From NCBI GenBank assembly GCA_050252075.1, contig JBFWLP010000058.1, positions 1 through 21,872 of the forward strand: 21,872 bases of DNA. Reading direction: 5' to 3'. Made by a program: the position numbers and the translations under genes. The notes beneath the pieces were generated by a model. It made no database searches and was not told where the DNA came from. It saw nothing but the letters and a program-made list of their open reading frames with translations. Position 1 is the stretch's first letter. Each line of letters opens with the position of its first letter. This DNA is from JAAYGT01 sp050252075. Its GTDB lineage: Bacteria; Pseudomonadota; Gammaproteobacteria; Burkholderiales; Burkholderiaceae_B. Shown piece by piece: positions 20,846 to 21,872 of the stretch.

Positions 20846-20875
20846 ATTGTAGCGATGTCTTAAATTGGCTGTCAA
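20846..20875 (-). promoter_or_regulatory. Sigma-70 promoter of the minus-strand operon
   Basis: On the minus strand TTGACA (-35, 20875-20870) and TACAAT (-10, 20851-20846) are separated by 18 bases. The -10 is 10 bases upstream of operator B. Spacing and strength match the promoter at 11019-11048. Confidence 0.75.
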
Positions 20876-20985
20876 TGAAGGCGGGTTGATTTCGAACAAA
20901 TGGGGATTGAATTTGCGGTTATCCTTGCGCCCACGAAATGACGTAAAACGCCGCCGGACAGCATGGACGAATGGGAGAGAACACG

Positions 20986-21747
20986 ATGGCAAATGCCGAT
21001 AGCGAAACCTTTGTGCGAACGTTTGCGCGTGGGCTGCAAGTGATTGAAGCGCTTGGAAAAAGCAAGCCGGGGATGACAATAGCGAATCTCACGGAAGAAA
21101 CCGGGTTGAGTCGCTCCGTGGTGAAACGTTATCTGTTGACGTTGACGGACTTGGGCTATACCCGCTCGGACGGTCGCAGTTATGCGTTGACGCCCAAAGT
21201 GTTGAATTTGGGGCTGTCCTACTTGTACTCGCTACCTTTCTGGCGCCAGGCGCAGCTGGAGCTGGAAGAGTTGTCCCAGAAAATCAGGCAGTCCTGTGCT
21301 ATGTCCATATTGGACGGTAATGACATTGTGTATGTCGTGCGCGTGCCAACGTATAAAATTCTGCGGGCCAGCCCCACGCTGGGCAGTCGTTTACCGGCGA
21401 ATCTGGTGTCGATGGGGCGCGCGCTGTTGGCAGAGTCCAGCGAAGACGTGGTGAACGAGTTTTTCTCGACGGCACCGTTGCGACGCCTGACCAGCCGCAC
21501 CGTGACGGATCCGGAGCTGCTGCGCCAGTCATTGGCGAAGGTACGCGAGCAAGGGTATGCCTGGGTCGACGGTGAGCTCGACGAAGCAATTTGCGGTCTG
21601 GCCGTCGCGCTGAAAGATATCGACGGCAGGGCCTTGGCGGCCATCAACGTCAGCCTGCCGGCAGGCCAGATTACCGAACAAGAAGCCGTCGAAAAATTCC
21701 TGCCCTCCTTGCGCGCCACAGCAGCCATATTGCGTGCCGCTTTGTAA
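20986..21747 (+). CDS. IclR family regulator 2 (PcaR/PobR-like)
   Basis: 253 residues, exactly the length of regulator 1. An N-terminal winged helix (FVRTFARGLQVIEALG; helix-turn-helix at about 31-53, TIANLTEETGLSRSVVKRYL) is followed by the effector domain (YVVRVPTYKIL, GSRLPANLVSMGRALLA, EQGYAWVDGELDEAICGLAVAL). The recognition helix SRSVVKRYL is close to PRTVVRRLL of regulator 1, which fits the near-identical operators. It is divergent from the minus-strand operon. The start at 20986 is chosen because GGGAG lies 8-9 bases upstream. The frame also has an ATG at 20971 that overlaps that site. The stop codon TAA falls inside the repeat element that follows. Confidence 0.93.
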   Translation: MANADSETFVRTFARGLQVIEALGKSKPGMTIANLTEETGLSRSVVKRYLLTLTDLGYTRSDGRSYALTPKVLNLGLSYLYSLPFWRQAQLELEELSQKIRQSCAMSILDGNDIVYVVRVPTYKILRASPTLGSRLPANLVSMGRALLAESSEDVVNEFFSTAPLRRLTSRTVTDPELLRQSLAKVREQGYAWVDGELDEAICGLAVALKDIDGRALAAINVSLPAGQITEQEAVEKFLPSLRATAAILRAAL

Positions 21748-21819
21748 GATTGGGGTCAGAGTAAGATTGGGGTCAGAGTAAATTTTTACTCTGACCCCAA
21801 TCTTACTCTGACCCCGTTT
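21748..21819. repeat. 17-bp-unit REP-like element, copy 3, 31-bp perfect palindrome
   Basis: Two direct units GATTGGGGTCAGAGTAA lie at 21748-21764 and 21765-21781. Two inverted units follow at 21786-21802 and 21803-21819. The arms 21752-21782 and 21785-21815 are perfectly complementary over 31 bases around a TT centre, and GTTTT follows. The last inverted unit is the AAACGGGG variant seen in copies 1 and 2, so this copy mixes both unit types. It directly follows the stop codon of the second IclR gene and can act as its terminator. Confidence 0.92.
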
Positions 21820-21847
21820 TCAAGAATTTCCACAAGGACGATAGGTT

Positions 21848-21872
21848 ATGAATGTTGCCGATTGGCTGTACC
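21848..21872 (+). CDS. 5' end of an unidentified plus-strand gene (partial)
   Basis: ATG at 21848 opens MNVADWLY, which runs off the window. AAGGA (21834-21838) lies 9 bases upstream. The N-terminus would fit an AMP-forming acyl-CoA ligase (these often start MNVAxWL), and such an enzyme would suit the cluster. Eight residues are too few to assign a product. Confidence 0.5.

Noticed and set aside
10142..21819. The three repeat elements as a CRISPR array
   Set aside because: Units are 17 bases, directly abutting or inverted, without unique spacers, and the elements lie kilobases apart with genes between them.

Overview
The window reads as the chromosome of a GC-rich betaproteobacterium, most likely Burkholderiales and probably Alcaligenaceae (Bordetella, Achromobacter, Pusillimonas or Advenella-like). 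The reasons are two orphan Bug/TctC-type solute receptors, IclR-controlled beta-ketoadipate-type genes, a CadR/CadA metal module of betaproteobacterial style, and tightly packed operons. The genus is an inference. No rRNA, tRNA, CRISPR array or intact transposase is visible.

Left part (1-10.14 kb): a set of small, mostly unrelated units. It holds the 5' end of an unidentified minus-strand gene (1-58) and a minus-strand methionine/sulfur pair (PLP transsulfuration enzyme plus free methionine-R-sulfoxide reductase). A TonB-dependent receptor with a Fur-box-like promoter runs divergently from that pair. Next is a cadmium/zinc/lead resistance pair (CadR-type MerR regulator, divergent CadA/ZntA-type P-type ATPase) with a textbook 19-bp-spacer MerR promoter. 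A minus-strand series follows: a DUF488 protein, a methyltransferase with a signal peptide, a pirin, and a family 16 glycoside hydrolase fused to RTX repeats and a three-copy 43-residue C-terminal repeat.

Right part (10.14-21.82 kb): a coherent catabolic cluster with mirror-like architecture. Two 253-aa IclR paralogues sit at its outer ends. Each is divergent from an inward-reading operon. The plus-strand operon is Bug receptor - two-domain sulfurtransferase - FAD aromatic-type monooxygenase. The minus-strand operon is two MaoC-type hydratase halves - Bug receptor - CaiB/BaiF CoA-transferase - beta-ketoadipyl-CoA-type thiolase - 3-oxoacid CoA-transferase subunits A and B. Both operons have a TTGACA-18 bp-YAYAAT promoter followed directly by the same 32-bp three-half-site operator (24/32 identical, 21-bp repeat period). 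They are therefore very probably one regulon handling one carboxylate or aromatic substrate: uptake, hydroxylation, CoA activation, hydration, and thiolysis to central acyl-CoAs. The substrate cannot be read from the sequence. No ring-cleavage enzyme or hydroxyacyl-CoA dehydrogenase is in the window.

Three intergenic elements built from a 17-bp unit (GGGGTCAGAGT core) punctuate this cluster: at its left edge, at the convergent junction of its two operons, and at its right edge. Each abuts stop codons, folds into a long perfect or near-perfect hairpin with T-tracts, and looks like a mobile REP-like repeat that has taken on the role of transcription terminator. The shared operator, the cluster itself and these repeats are the most notable things here.
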